Source: UMGS973 sp964507795
GTDB taxonomy: Bacteria > Bacillota > Clostridia > Peptostreptococcales > Anaerovoracaceae
DNA: 32,142 nucleotides
NCBI GenBank assembly: GCA_964507795.1
Contig: CAZDQV010000012.1
Span: forward strand, 1-32,142
Direction of reading: 5' to 3'
Part shown: positions 32,124 through 32,142 of the stretch, piece by piece
Layout: each line of letters begins with the position of its first letter
How positions within the stretch are numbered: position 1 is the stretch's first letter
Made by a program: the position numbers and the translations under genes
Notes under the pieces: generated by a model
Told to the model about the DNA's origin: nothing
Database searches by the model: none
What the model saw: only the letters and a program-made list of their open reading frames with translations

Positions 32124-32142
32124 GTGTCAAGTCTTAATACTT
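32124..32142 (+). promoter_or_regulatory. Partial palindromic operator at the right edge
   Basis: GTGTCAAG (32124-32131) is the exact reverse complement of CTTGACAC (32089-32096), which holds the -35 box. The last bases (AAGT 32129-32132 and ACTT 32139-32142) also begin a second palindrome centred near 32135 that is cut by the window end. It overlaps the expected start site, so a repressor site for the next unit is plausible. Confidence 0.45.

Noticed and set aside
1..32142. CRISPR array, tRNA/rRNA genes, transposase or phage genes
   Set aside because: No regularly spaced direct repeats, cloverleaf, rRNA blocks, transposase motifs or phage structural genes were found on reading both strands.

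Overview
The window is an AT-rich chromosomal segment from an anaerobic low-GC Gram-positive bacterium, almost certainly a member of the Clostridia. The evidence is strong AGGAGG-type ribosome binding sites, heavy AGA/ATA codon use, the plsX-rnc-smc-ftsY gene order, two LytR-CpsA-Psr wall-assembly proteins, AddA in place of RecBC, a CoA-transferase of the butyryl-CoA:acetate type, a SucD-like acylating aldehyde dehydrogenase and a glycine riboswitch. A family-level placement such as Anaerovoracaceae would be a guess. No tRNA, rRNA, CRISPR array or intact insertion sequence was seen.

Layout. Positions 1-1130 hold the 3' end of a probable surface-protein gene, a terminator, and a Phd/YefM-RelE type toxin-antitoxin pair whose promoter carries a 13-bp inverted repeat. 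Positions 1222-10264 are one tightly packed, partly overlapping plus-strand operon: plsX, rnc, smc, ftsY, der, plsY, gpsA. It joins the PlsX/PlsY/GpsA route to lysophosphatidic acid with RNA processing, chromosome condensation, membrane targeting and ribosome assembly. A 472-base stretch (10265-10736) holds hairpins and a doubtful small ORF. A class I aminotransferase (10737-11927) then converges on a minus-strand pair, gpmI and a CoA-transferase (11999-14860).

Further right, addA (14996-18409) stands without addB and converges on a minus-strand glutamate dehydrogenase (18510-19877). A divergent promoter region leads into two LCP proteins, a threonyl-tRNA synthetase lacking the TGS domain, a DUF2007-like protein, an unrecognised 132-residue protein and a SucD-like dehydrogenase (20143-26716). 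A possible small RNA precedes niaR. A lipoprotein with FKBP and trigger-factor-like parts follows, then a single-aptamer glycine riboswitch with a terminator upstream of an AGCS Na+/amino-acid symporter. The right end (30541-32142) is a HigB-HigA module whose antitoxin is fused to an ImmA/IrrE zinc-protease domain and whose promoter is flanked by two matching palindromes. Past it lies a terminator whose 3' arm contains the -35 box of another promoter.

How the genes work together. GpsA makes sn-glycerol 3-phosphate, PlsX makes acyl-phosphate and PlsY joins them. The CoA-transferase, SucD-like enzyme, glutamate dehydrogenase and aminotransferase suggest amino-acid fermentation with CoA-ester intermediates. 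The symporter and riboswitch tie glycine/alanine transport to glycine level. The most unusual points are the protease-fused antitoxin module with paired operators, the mutually exclusive hairpins over the start of the unknown gene at 24907, and a short terminator-ended leader or RNA carrying an exposed anti-Shine-Dalgarno stretch before niaR.
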